Shown here: piece by piece, positions 1-6,392 of the stretch
How positions within the stretch are numbered: position 1 is the stretch's first letter
Layout: every line of letters begins with the position of its first letter
From: an uncultured Oscillospiraceae bacterium
Lineage (GTDB): Bacteria > Bacillota > Clostridia > Oscillospirales > Acutalibacteraceae
NCBI GenBank assembly: GCA_900543305.1
Contig: UQQZ01000053.1
Location: 1 to 15,816, forward strand
Length of the DNA: 15,816 nt
Direction: 5' to 3'
Translations under genes and position numbers: made by a program
The notes under the pieces: model-generated
The model's input: only the letters and a program-made list of their open reading frames with translations
Told to the model about the DNA's origin: nothing
The model's database searches: none

Positions 1-266
1 ACCAGGCAGAGATTGACGAGAAAATTGGCGGACACATTCGAGGCTGGAATCTCCGGCGTCTTTCCAAAGTGTCTTTGGCGCTGTTGCGGTTGGCGGTGTA
101 CGAGATGCTTTGGGAAAAAGGAATTCCCACCAGCGTTTCCATCAATGAGGCTGTGGAACTTGCCAAGCAGTACGGAGGGAAGGACGACGCTCCTTATATC
201 AATGGGGTATTGGCGTCGGTTGCCAAGGACCTTCCAGAGGAAGTGAAAGAAGGCTCCCATGAATAA
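1..266 (+). CDS. nusB: Transcription antitermination factor NusB, C-terminal part (5' truncated by window edge)
   Basis: The open frame from base 3 encodes 87 residues that match the C-terminal half of NusB. The landmarks are GWNLRRLSKVSLALLRLAVY, then IPTSVSINEAVELAKQYGG and APYINGVLASVAKDL, which are the family's helical core and its usual INEAVELAK...INGVLD-like ending. NusB joins NusE (S10) on boxA RNA and supports antitermination of rRNA transcription. The start and about the first third to half of the protein lie left of the window, so no promoter can be assessed. The stop (264-266) overlaps the next gene by 8 bases, consistent with one transcript. The GTG at 69 is internal, not a start, because conserved sequence continues upstream of it. 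Confidence 0.95.
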   Translation, partial: QAEIDEKIGGHIRGWNLRRLSKVSLALLRLAVYEMLWEKGIPTSVSINEAVELAKQYGGKDDAPYINGVLASVAKDLPEEVKEGSHE

Positions 267-1197
267 GCTCTGTCTGGGAATCGATACCAGCAATTACACC
301 ACCTCTTCCGCTTTGTATGACGGGGAAACGGTACTTGCCAACCGGAAGATGCTGTTGCCTGTCAAAGAGGGGGAACGGGGCCTGCGCCAAAGTGACGCAG
401 TGTTTCACCATGTAAAGCAGCTTCCCCAGGTGTTGGGCCCCATTCTGGAAGGGTTGGAAAGAGCTCCGGACGCAGTGGGGGTTTCCGTATCGCCACGGAC
501 AGAAGAGGATTCCTATATGCCCTGTTTCTTGGTGGGAAAGACTACGGGGGAACTGCTGAGCAAAGGTTGGTCTGTGCCCATGGAACCCTTTTCCCATCAG
601 CAGGGTCACATAGGGGCCGCTTTGTATTCGGCTGGAAAACTGGAGCTTTTGGAGCGGAAATTTCTGGCCTTTCACGTTTCGGGAGGGACAACAGATGCGC
701 TGCTGGTAGAGCCCGATGAAAACGCCATGCCCCAGGTAACCTTGGTGGCGCAATCTTTGGATTTAAAAGCGGGCCAAGCGGTGGACCGGGTGGGTGTTTT
801 GTTGGGATTGCGATTTCCCTGCGGCCCAGAGCTGGAAAAACTGGCTCTGCAATGGAACGGAAAAATAACCTATCGTCCGGCCATGAAAGGAAATAACTGT
901 TCCCTTTCGGGAATTGAGAATCAGTGTAAAGCCATGGTGCAACGAGGGGAGCCCAAGGAAGCTGTGGCGCGTTTTTGTCTAGAAGCCATCGCCACCGTGT
1001 TGGACAGAATGTGTCAAGGGCTTCTAAAAGAGTATGGAAATTTGCCGGTCTTGTTTTCGGGAGGCGTTTGTTCCAATTCCCTGCTGCGCAAGCGCTTGGG
1101 GGAAAAATATGGAGGCTATTTTGCCGCACCGGAATTTTCTTCTGACAATGGAGCCGGTGTGGCCATATTGGGCTGGAAAAAGAGGTTTGGAAGATGA
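259..1197 (+). CDS. TsaD/Kae1-like (peptidase M22 family) paralogue of unknown function
   Basis: This 312-residue protein has the ASKHA-type fold signature of TsaD (Kae1/YgjD). It shows LCLGIDTSNYTTS at 4-16, the metal-ligand pair HQQGH (H113, H117), SGGTT at 141-145, SGGVCSNSLLRKRL at 267-280 and SSDNGAG with D296, the equivalent of the third TsaD metal ligand. True TsaD makes the t6A37 tRNA modification with TsaB, TsaC and TsaE. Here the protein is shorter than TsaD (about 340 residues). The usual GPGLVGALLVG-like loop is replaced by SPRTEEDSYMPCFLVG (78-93), and the first motif reads DTSNYTTS rather than the TsaD version, so I read it as a paralogue rather than TsaD itself. It starts 8 bases inside nusB and overlaps xseA through ATGA. 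The metal site looks intact, so an active ATP- or metal-dependent enzyme is plausible, but the substrate is unknown. Confidence 0.85.
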   Translation: MNKLCLGIDTSNYTTSSALYDGETVLANRKMLLPVKEGERGLRQSDAVFHHVKQLPQVLGPILEGLERAPDAVGVSVSPRTEEDSYMPCFLVGKTTGELLSKGWSVPMEPFSHQQGHIGAALYSAGKLELLERKFLAFHVSGGTTDALLVEPDENAMPQVTLVAQSLDLKAGQAVDRVGVLLGLRFPCGPELEKLALQWNGKITYRPAMKGNNCSLSGIENQCKAMVQRGEPKEAVARFCLEAIATVLDRMCQGLLKEYGNLPVLFSGGVCSNSLLRKRLGEKYGGYFAAPEFSSDNGAGVAILGWKKRFGR

Positions 1198-2426
1198 AAA
1201 CAACGGTACTCACCGTCTCCCAGGTCAATTTTTTTCTCAAATCCCTAATTGAGGGAGATGGACGTCTCCAGGATATTTTGATTTCCGGAGAGATTTCCAA
1301 TTTTACCGATCATTACCGGTCAGGTCACCTGTATTTTTCCTTGAAAGACGAAAAATCGGTGCTCAAAGCGGTGATGTTTGCATCGGCTGCCAGGCGGTTA
1401 AAGTTTCACCCCCAGGACGGCATGAAAGTGCTGATTCGAGGACGAATTTCCGTATACGAGCCTTCGGGACAATATCAATTGTACGCGGAAGATATGCAGC
1501 CGGAAGGGGTAGGGGCCCTAAGTCTGGCTTTTGAACAGCTGAAAGAACGGTTGGCCGCAGAAGGCTTATTTGACCGGGAGCATAAAAAATCCATTCCTCC
1601 CTTTCCACAGCGAATTGGTGTGATCACTTCCCCTACGGGAGCAGCAGTGCGGGATATCTTGCAGATTACCGGGCGGCGCTGGCCGGTGGCAGAGATTGTA
1701 TTTGCACCTGTATTGGTGCAGGGAGAGGGGGCCCCCCATCAGATCGTAAAAGCCTTGGAAGAGATGGACCAGTTTGGAGCTTGCGATGTGATCCTGGTGG
1801 GCCGTGGAGGCGGTTCCCTGGAGGATTTGTGGGCCTTTAACGACGAACAGGTGGCCAGGGCGGTCTACGCATGCAAGACGCCGGTGATTTCAGCGGTGGG
1901 CCATGAGACGGACTATACCATCTGTGATTTTGTGGCGGATCTCCGGGCGCCTACGCCCAGTGCTGCCGCGGAGCTTTGTACCCCAGACTTGCGCGAGATG
2001 AAGGCACAGGTACGGATGTATCACCGGTATTTCCTAGAGGAAGGGGCGCAGTTGGTAGAATACCTTCGCCAAAGCCTGGATCTCCTTTTGGAATCTTCCC
2101 CCCTTGGCAACCCAGAGGAGCTTTTGGGACCTCAACGGGATCGATTGGAATCCCTGACCCACCGGCTGGAAACTACAACCAGCCGCCAAGTGGAAACTCT
2201 TCGGAGAGAGATGGCTGTGATTTCCGGAAAGCTGGACGCGCTCAGTCCCTTGAAGGTCCTTTCCCGGGGATATGCGGTGGTATCGGACCAGAATGGTCAT
2301 GTGGTAAAATCGATTGGACAAGTTGTTTCTGGGGACCGGATTGAAGTCCGGCTGGCAGAGGGAAGCCTGTCCGCAGAAATACTGGAAAGGCAGGGAGATT
2401 CCCATGGCAGCGAAATTGAAGTTTGA
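1194..2426 (+). CDS. xseA: Exodeoxyribonuclease VII large subunit
   Basis: This 410-residue protein has the XseA architecture. An N-terminal OB-fold spans about 4-102 (VSQVNFFLKSLIEGD, SGEISNF, GHLYFSLKD). The catalytic domain carries GVITSPTGAAVRDI (142-155), VGRGGGSLEDLWAFNDE (202-218) and VISAVGHETDYT (231-242). A helical region follows, then the C-terminal segment LSPLKVLSRGYAVV. The residues usually assigned to catalysis (an Asp near 154, Arg204, His237, Asp240) are all present. With XseB it forms exonuclease VII, which degrades single-stranded DNA from both ends in the cytoplasm without needing magnesium. The start ATG overlaps the preceding stop as ATGA, which implies translational coupling. 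Length is slightly below that of the E. coli enzyme and normal for Clostridia. Confidence 0.96.
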   Translation: MKTTVLTVSQVNFFLKSLIEGDGRLQDILISGEISNFTDHYRSGHLYFSLKDEKSVLKAVMFASAARRLKFHPQDGMKVLIRGRISVYEPSGQYQLYAEDMQPEGVGALSLAFEQLKERLAAEGLFDREHKKSIPPFPQRIGVITSPTGAAVRDILQITGRRWPVAEIVFAPVLVQGEGAPHQIVKALEEMDQFGACDVILVGRGGGSLEDLWAFNDEQVARAVYACKTPVISAVGHETDYTICDFVADLRAPTPSAAAELCTPDLREMKAQVRMYHRYFLEEGAQLVEYLRQSLDLLLESSPLGNPEELLGPQRDRLESLTHRLETTTSRQVETLRREMAVISGKLDALSPLKVLSRGYAVVSDQNGHVVKSIGQVVSGDRIEVRLAEGSLSAEILERQGDSHGSEIEV

Positions 2427-2631
2427 AGATGCAATGGCCCGGCTGCAAGAAATTGTTGAGAAATTGGAAAGTGGTGAAGAGCCTCTGGAAAGTTCTATGA
2501 AGCTGTTCGAAGAAGGAGCAAAACTTTCTGCCCAATGCTATAAGATGTTGGAAAAAGCGGAGCAGAAGGTAACGGAACTGACCAAACTAGAGGAAAAGGG
2601 GGAAAGCCAGAATGCAGGAGACCTTGAATAA
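2404..2631 (+). CDS. xseB: Exodeoxyribonuclease VII small subunit
   Basis: This 75-residue protein matches XseB: LKFEDAMARLQEIVEKLESG near the start, then PLESSMKLFEEGAKLSAQCY, and a charged helical tail. XseB subunits form helical hairpins that decorate XseA and are required for exonuclease VII activity. I chose ATG 2404 because it gives the standard N-terminus (MAAKLKFEDAM), follows a GGAAAGGCAGGGAG purine stretch and lies 23 bases inside xseA. An upstream in-frame start at 2314 would add about 30 residues unlike the family. The gene overlaps ispA by 20 bases at its 3' end. Confidence 0.95.
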   Translation: MAAKLKFEDAMARLQEIVEKLESGEEPLESSMKLFEEGAKLSAQCYKMLEKAEQKVTELTKLEEKGESQNAGDLE

Positions 2632-3490
2632 ATATCTCGGGTGGATTGAACAGTCCCTGGAGGAGGCGTTGCCCAAACCTCAGGAGGGGGATCTTGCTGC
2701 CGTAATTTGGGAGGCCATGCGATATAGCTTGTTGGTAGGAGGCAAACGGATCCGGCCTGCGATGACCTTGGGTTTCTGCGCTCTGTGCGGCGGTGATGCG
2801 AAACAAGCATTGCCTTTTGCGTGCGGGGTGGAGATGGTCCACACTTACTCCCTGATTCACGACGATTTGCCCTGTATGGATGATGATGATCTCCGCCGTG
2901 GAAAACCCACCAACCACAAGGTATATGGAGAAGCCATGGCCCTTTTGGCTGGAGACGGGCTTTTGACTGGCGCTTTTGAAGAGGTCCTCCGGTTTACCGG
3001 TCCCAGTGCCGATGGTGTCCGGGGGGCTCGTGTGCTGGCACAGTGCGCAGGCGCAGCCGGTATGGTGGGAGGCCAGTGTATCGATTTGCAGTCCGAAGGG
3101 GGCCAGGTGGATTTTCCCTTGCTCCAGGCTATGGATCAGGGAAAAACAGTTGCCTTGATTTCTGCTGCCTGCCAGTTGGGATGCATCGCTGCCGGAGCAG
3201 GGGAGGATGCCTTATCCCACGCCCGGCAGTATGCCCAAGGGGTGGGCATGGCGTTCCAGATTCGGGATGACATCTTGGATGTGCTGGGAGATGCCAAGAC
3301 TTTGGGAAAAAATGTGGGTATGGATTCCGCTCACGACAAGCGCAATTATGTGTCTCTCCTGGGAGTGGACAAGGCCCAGGCTCTGGTGGAATCTTATACC
3401 GAAGAGGCACAGCGGGCTTTGGACGCATTTTCTGGGGACACCACATTTCTCAGAGAATTGGCCCGCTCCTTGGTGGCCCGCAACAAGTGA
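2612..3490 (+). CDS. ispA: Farnesyl diphosphate synthase (short-chain trans-prenyl transferase)
   Basis: This 292-residue protein is an all-helical prenyl synthase that condenses DMAPP or GPP with IPP to make geranyl or farnesyl diphosphate for undecaprenyl-phosphate and other isoprenoids. It shows GGKRIRPAM (43-51), the first Asp-rich motif with two extra residues, DDLPCMD (84-90), typical of bacterial type II FPP synthases, then RRGKPTNHK (95-103), GQCIDL (154-159) and the second Asp-rich motif RDDILD (218-223). The C-terminal LGKNVGMDSAHDKRNYVSLL segment replaces the usual LGKxxGKD...KxTY; the Lys after GK-G is Met here. The gene starts 20 bases inside xseB after an AAGGGGG-like ribosome site. 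The exonuclease VII-ispA order is common in Firmicutes. Confidence 0.95.
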   Translation: MQETLNKYLGWIEQSLEEALPKPQEGDLAAVIWEAMRYSLLVGGKRIRPAMTLGFCALCGGDAKQALPFACGVEMVHTYSLIHDDLPCMDDDDLRRGKPTNHKVYGEAMALLAGDGLLTGAFEEVLRFTGPSADGVRGARVLAQCAGAAGMVGGQCIDLQSEGGQVDFPLLQAMDQGKTVALISAACQLGCIAAGAGEDALSHARQYAQGVGMAFQIRDDILDVLGDAKTLGKNVGMDSAHDKRNYVSLLGVDKAQALVESYTEEAQRALDAFSGDTTFLRELARSLVARNK

Positions 3491-4362
3491 GCAGGATCTT
3501 GTCTCATACGGTGCCCCGAGAATGGGAGGGGAGGACGGTTCAAGAGTTTGTCAGACGGTATTTGGGCCTTTCTTCTCGAGCCTTCATCCGGCAGAAGCAT
3601 TTGGAAAATGGTCTCTTGAAAAATGGGATTCCCTGTCGCAGTATTGACCGGTTGTCCGCAGGGGATCGACTGGAGATTTGTCTGCCGGAAGAATCCCAGA
3701 CCTATGAGCCTGTGGAGATGGCGTTGTCCATCCTTTGGGAGGACGCGGATTATCTAATTGTCAATAAACCCTTTCACTGTCCCGTCCATCCCTCCCCGGG
3801 CCATGATCGGGACAGTCTTCTCAACGGGGTGGCATATCATTATTGGAAGACAGGCCAGTCTCCGGCGTTTCGTCCTCTGTACCGGTTGGATCGAGACACG
3901 ACGGGTATCCTGGTGGTGGGAAAGAACCGGACGGCAGTGTCTTCGGCCCAGGTAGAGAAAACCTATTATGCCATCTGTCAAGGCAGGCTGGAAGGAACCG
4001 GTACGATCCGTGCCCCCATTGCTTTGGAACCGGGCAGCAAAATTCGCCGTTGTTGCCAGGGAGAGGGGCAACCGGCGGTTACCCATTGGCGTGCGTTAGG
4101 GGAAGGAGATGGCCACACCCTGCTGCAGCTGCAGTTGGAAACAGGACGTACCCATCAAATCCGTGTTCACTTGGCATCTGTAGGTTATCCGTTGGCAGGG
4201 GACGATTTGTATGGAGGGGGCCGGGAGCTTCTGTCGCGGCAAGCGCTTCATTGCGGAAGATTACACCTGACCTGCAAACCCCTTCATGCGGATTTCAATC
4301 TTAGCTGCCCTTGGCCAGACGATTGGCTGAGAACGTTCCCGTGGATAGGTAAACTGGAATGA
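3487..4362 (+). CDS. RluA-family RNA pseudouridine synthase with N-terminal S4-like domain
   Basis: The 291-residue protein begins at GTG 3487, which overlaps the ispA stop as GTGA. Residues about 13-70 resemble an S4 RNA-binding domain (RTVQEFVRRYLGLSSRAFI ... NG...RLSAGDRLEI). The catalytic domain follows with ILWEDADYLIVNKPFHCPVHP (82-102) and RPLYRLDRDTTGILVV (129-144). D135 is the catalytic Asp that attacks the uridine. GRTHQIRVHLASVGYPLAGD is the standard RluA C-terminal motif. The usual HRLD is YRLD here. The link between GKN (145-147) and KTYYAI is about seven residues shorter than in typical RluD or YlyB proteins. The target (23S rRNA or tRNA) cannot be told from sequence. The gene occupies the place after ispA where many Firmicutes have dxs. 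Confidence 0.9.
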   Translation: MSRILSHTVPREWEGRTVQEFVRRYLGLSSRAFIRQKHLENGLLKNGIPCRSIDRLSAGDRLEICLPEESQTYEPVEMALSILWEDADYLIVNKPFHCPVHPSPGHDRDSLLNGVAYHYWKTGQSPAFRPLYRLDRDTTGILVVGKNRTAVSSAQVEKTYYAICQGRLEGTGTIRAPIALEPGSKIRRCCQGEGQPAVTHWRALGEGDGHTLLQLQLETGRTHQIRVHLASVGYPLAGDDLYGGGRELLSRQALHCGRLHLTCKPLHADFNLSCPWPDDWLRTFPWIGKLE

Positions 4363-4404
4363 CCTTGGCAGGGTCACATATAGTTATGGAAAGGAGGCAA
4401 TCTA

Positions 4405-5268
4405 ATGCCTGCTTGTTTAACACATTATCTTTTTGCTCAAAATGTAAAAGAGAATCTGACAGAGAAAGCTTCTCTCAACTCCTGTGCTTACGCTTGGGGC
4501 GCACAGGGGCCGGATTTCTTTTTCTGCCATCGATTTTTCCCTTGGATGCGGGGAGACTCCTTGCGGGAATACGGAGACCGGATCCATCAGGAAACTCCCT
4601 CCAAGGTGTTGGGAGCAATGCGGGATTTTTTAAAGAAACATCCTGACCCGGTCTATCGTTCTTATGTGTGGGGATTCGTATGTCACTATTCTTTGGATTC
4701 CATTGCCCATCCCTATATCAATCAGTTGGCCGAAAGACTGGTAGTAGAACGTCCTTGGGAGACCACGTCCACCCTGCACGGGGAAATCGAAGCGGCCCTG
4801 GACGCCATTGTGCTTCGCAGCGAAACGGGAAAGCTTCCTTCTGAGGTCCATTTAAAGGCCATGTTTCCCAAAAATGAAGGGGTACAGCGCAGAATTGCTC
4901 ACTTGTATCGAGATGTGCTGTTTGTCCTCTATGGAGAGAATGTGGCCGAGGAGGCTTTGATGCAGGCCATGAATGACGCCCACTTCACTTTTGCTTGTGT
5001 GACAGACCGGACTGGTTTGAAAAAGCGTCTGTTTGACGTTTTGGAAAAGGGGAAACCCCATACCATCTCCAGCCATATTGTACCGTTGACAGAAACCGAA
5101 ACCATCGATTATGCCAATGTGCAAAATGAACCGTGGGGAGAAAATGGAAAATCCCGTCAGAGTTTCTTTGAACTGTACGGAGAGGCTCAGGGGGTAGCGG
5201 GGCGGATTCTGTCCGGCTGGGAAGAGGGAGACCTGTCTCAGTTGACCGAAGAAAGGCCTTTTGGCTAA
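4405..5268 (+). CDS. Zinc-dependent phospholipase C-like protein, probably cytosolic
   Basis: This 287-residue protein resembles the Zn-dependent PLC / S1-P1-nuclease-like family (PF00882 type). Candidate zinc ligands follow the family order: H7 in THYLFA, D37 in GPDFFF, H94/D98/H102 in HYSLDSIAHPY, and H125/E129 in HGEIEAALDAIV. Secreted family members such as clostridial alpha-toxin hydrolyse phospholipids, but this protein has no signal peptide, no Tyr-rich C2-like tail and a different C-terminus, so secretion or toxicity should not be assumed. Similar proteins are common in Clostridia and their function is unknown. A strong AAAGGAGG (4390-4397) lies 7 bases before ATG 4405. The gene follows the pseudouridine synthase after 42 bases and ends the left operon, just before the hairpin terminator. 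Confidence 0.85.
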   Translation: MPACLTHYLFAQNVKENLTEKASLNSCAYAWGAQGPDFFFCHRFFPWMRGDSLREYGDRIHQETPSKVLGAMRDFLKKHPDPVYRSYVWGFVCHYSLDSIAHPYINQLAERLVVERPWETTSTLHGEIEAALDAIVLRSETGKLPSEVHLKAMFPKNEGVQRRIAHLYRDVLFVLYGENVAEEALMQAMNDAHFTFACVTDRTGLKKRLFDVLEKGKPHTISSHIVPLTETETIDYANVQNEPWGENGKSRQSFFELYGEAQGVAGRILSGWEEGDLSQLTEERPFG

Positions 5269-5282
5269 TGAAGAACAAAAAA

Positions 5283-5332
5283 GGCTGAGAAAAAGGGCCA
5301 TTCCAAAAGGAATGGCCCCTTATTTCTCAGCC
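5283..5332. terminator. Bidirectional nested hairpin terminator between converging genes
   Basis: An inner perfect 10-bp stem (GGGCCATTCC 5295-5304 / GGAATGGCCC 5309-5318, AAAA loop) is enclosed by an outer perfect 10-bp stem (GGCTGAGAAA 5283-5292 / TTTCTCAGCC 5323-5332). Near-pairing between the two makes one rod of about 22 bp with small bulges. On the + strand the inner hairpin is followed by CTTATTTCT. On the - strand it is followed by TTTTTCTC. Both fit Rho-independent termination. The element lies between the end of the phospholipase-like gene (5268) and the end of rpmB (5356). Confidence 0.88.
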
Positions 5333-5355
5333 GTGAACATCCGAAGTGTCGGAAC

Positions 5356-5544
5356 TTAGATAGCCCGGGTCACTTTGCCGGAACGCAAGCAACGGGTGCA
5401 GGCGTACACGCGCTTGGGAGTTCCATTGACAACAGCCTTGACGCGCTTGATGTTGGGCTTCCAAGTCCGGTTAGAACGCCGGTGAGAGTGGGAGACCTTA
5501 ATGCCAAAGGACACATCCTTACCGCAGAAATCACATTTTGCCAT
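5356..5544 (-). CDS. rpmB: 50S ribosomal protein L28 (zinc-binding form)
   Basis: This 62-residue protein is L28 of the large ribosomal subunit. It shows MAKCDFCGKDVSFGIKVSHS, HRRSNRTWKPNIKRV and an RVYACTRCLRSGKVTRAI ending. Two CxxC pairs (C4/C7 and C49/C52) make it the zinc-ribbon form rather than the Cys-less form that some bacteria induce under zinc starvation. A perfect AAGGAGG (5552-5558 on the complement) lies 7 bases before ATG 5544, fitting high expression. It is the only - strand gene in the window and is monocistronic, with its own promoter (5596-5624) and a terminator downstream. Confidence 0.97.
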   Translation of the reverse strand: MAKCDFCGKDVSFGIKVSHSHRRSNRTWKPNIKRVKAVVNGTPKRVYACTRCLRSGKVTRAI

Positions 5545-5595
5545 ATCTGCACCTCCTTAAAATCGAAAAATAACGCCAAATTCGCAACGATAGAA

Positions 5596-5624
5596 ATTAT
5601 AGCAGATTCCCCAGGAAAATGCAA
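5596..5624 (-). promoter_or_regulatory. Sigma-A type promoter for rpmB
   Basis: Reading the - strand, TTGCAT (5624-5619) and TATAAT (5601-5596) are separated by exactly 17 bases, with TGC immediately before the -10 (an extended -10). Transcription should start near 5589, giving a leader of about 45 bases before the rpmB ATG. The spacer contains TTTTCCTGG starting at the last base of the -35, as in the divergent promoter. The assignment is by consensus match only. Confidence 0.85.
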
Positions 5625-5659
5625 GTTTTTTTTCAAAGGAATTGTGTTTTCCTGGAAAA
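5607..5659. repeat. Inverted repeat TTTTCCTGG shared by two divergent promoters (possible operator)
   Basis: CCAGGAAAA (5611-5619) and TTTTCCTGG (5647-5655) form a perfect 9-bp inverted repeat. It extends to 13 bases per arm (5607-5619 and 5647-5659) with two mismatches. The right arm, TTTTCCTGGAAAA, is by itself a perfect odd-centred palindrome. Each arm begins at the last base of a -35 box and fills the first part of that promoter's spacer, so a bound protein would cover both promoters in the same way. No regulator is identified, and chance similarity in AT-rich spacer DNA is possible. Confidence 0.4.
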
Positions 5660-5670
5660 TAGGTTATAAT
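5642..5670 (+). promoter_or_regulatory. Sigma-A type promoter for the site-2 protease/scpAB operon
   Basis: TTGTGT (5642-5647) and TATAAT (5665-5670) are separated by 17 bases. The start point should fall near 5677, leaving a very short leader of about 17 bases that holds AAAAAGGAGG (5678-5687) and then ATG 5694. It is the only clear promoter before 11169 on this strand, so it probably drives all of 5694-11130 unless internal sporulation promoters exist. Confidence 0.82.
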
Positions 5671-5693
5671 CCATTTGAAAAAGGAGGTATTCC

Positions 5694-6389
5694 ATGCTGA
5701 TAGACGTTTTGCAAGCCCTGGCCTCAGGCCAGCACATCGACATTTGGGCAGTGGCCTCCCAGGTAATTTCCATTGTATTTGTCATTCTTTGTATTTTGCC
5801 CTTGCACGAATTTGCCCACGGCTGGGTTGCCTATAAATTGGGAGATCCTACGGCCAAATGGGAGGGGCGCTTGACCTTTAACCCACTTGCCAGTGTAGAT
5901 CCCGTTGGCGCCTTGGCGTTGATTCTGTTTGGATTTGGCTGGGCAAAACCAGTTCCTGTGGACAGTCGGTATTTTAAAAAGCCCAAAAGAGATATGGCAA
6001 TTACCGCGCTGGCAGGGCCGGTATCCAATTTGCTGGCAGCTTTGGTGGGAGCCATTCTGGTAGCATTTATGGAAGCGTTTGCTCCCTACAATGCTTTTAC
6101 AAAATTCGTATTTAATACGCTCTATTATTATGTAGTGGTCAACATTTCCCTGGCGGTTTTCAACCTGATTCCCATGCCGCCTCTGGACGGTTCCCGGATC
6201 GTAGGGGCATTTCTCAGCGACCGTGCACTTTACACCTATTATAGGTACCAGAATATTTTTGTACTGGTGATGTTTTTCCTGTTGTTCTCCGGTGCCATGT
6301 CTGGGCCCCTGTACACAGCCCAGAGCTTTTTTGCTAGGATTATTTTCAACTTGGCAGAGGCTCCTTTCCGCCTGTTTGGGGTGCTGTAA
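5694..6389 (+). CDS. Site-2 protease family (M50) membrane metalloprotease
   Basis: This 231-residue polytopic membrane protein carries the HExxH zinc motif in LPLHEFAHGWVAYKLGDPTA (H38, E39, H42), NPLASVDPVG (63-72), AGPVSNLLAAL (107-117) and the third-ligand motif NLIPMPPLDGSRI (157-169, D165). These are the hallmarks of S2P/M50 intramembrane proteases of the minimal Rv0359/YwhC type, with no PDZ domain. It has about five or six hydrophobic segments (roughly 18-40, 68-83, 103-128, 137-160, 186-203). Such proteases cut transmembrane segments of membrane-bound regulators, but the substrate is unknown here. A strong GGAGG precedes ATG 5694. scpA begins 4 bases after the stop. In many Clostridia an S2P gene sits directly upstream of scpAB; a functional link is not established. 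Confidence 0.93.
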   Translation: MLIDVLQALASGQHIDIWAVASQVISIVFVILCILPLHEFAHGWVAYKLGDPTAKWEGRLTFNPLASVDPVGALALILFGFGWAKPVPVDSRYFKKPKRDMAITALAGPVSNLLAALVGAILVAFMEAFAPYNAFTKFVFNTLYYYVVVNISLAVFNLIPMPPLDGSRIVGAFLSDRALYTYYRYQNIFVLVMFFLLFSGAMSGPLYTAQSFFARIIFNLAEAPFRLFGVL

Positions 6390-6392
6390 AGG

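Noticed and set aside
199..1300. Long - strand open frames opposite the TsaD-like gene and xseA (199-753 and 542-1300)
   Set aside because: They are shadows of strongly conserved + strand genes, show no recognisable motif, and lack ribosome sites.
4360..4376. TGACC-N7-GGTCA inverted repeat over the pseudouridine synthase stop
   Set aside because: Only 5-bp arms; expected by chance, and no promoter elements accompany it.
4359..4646. Open frame starting at 4359 that runs out of the pseudouridine synthase stop
   Set aside because: It lies out of frame with the well-supported PLC-like gene and has no homology I can recognise.
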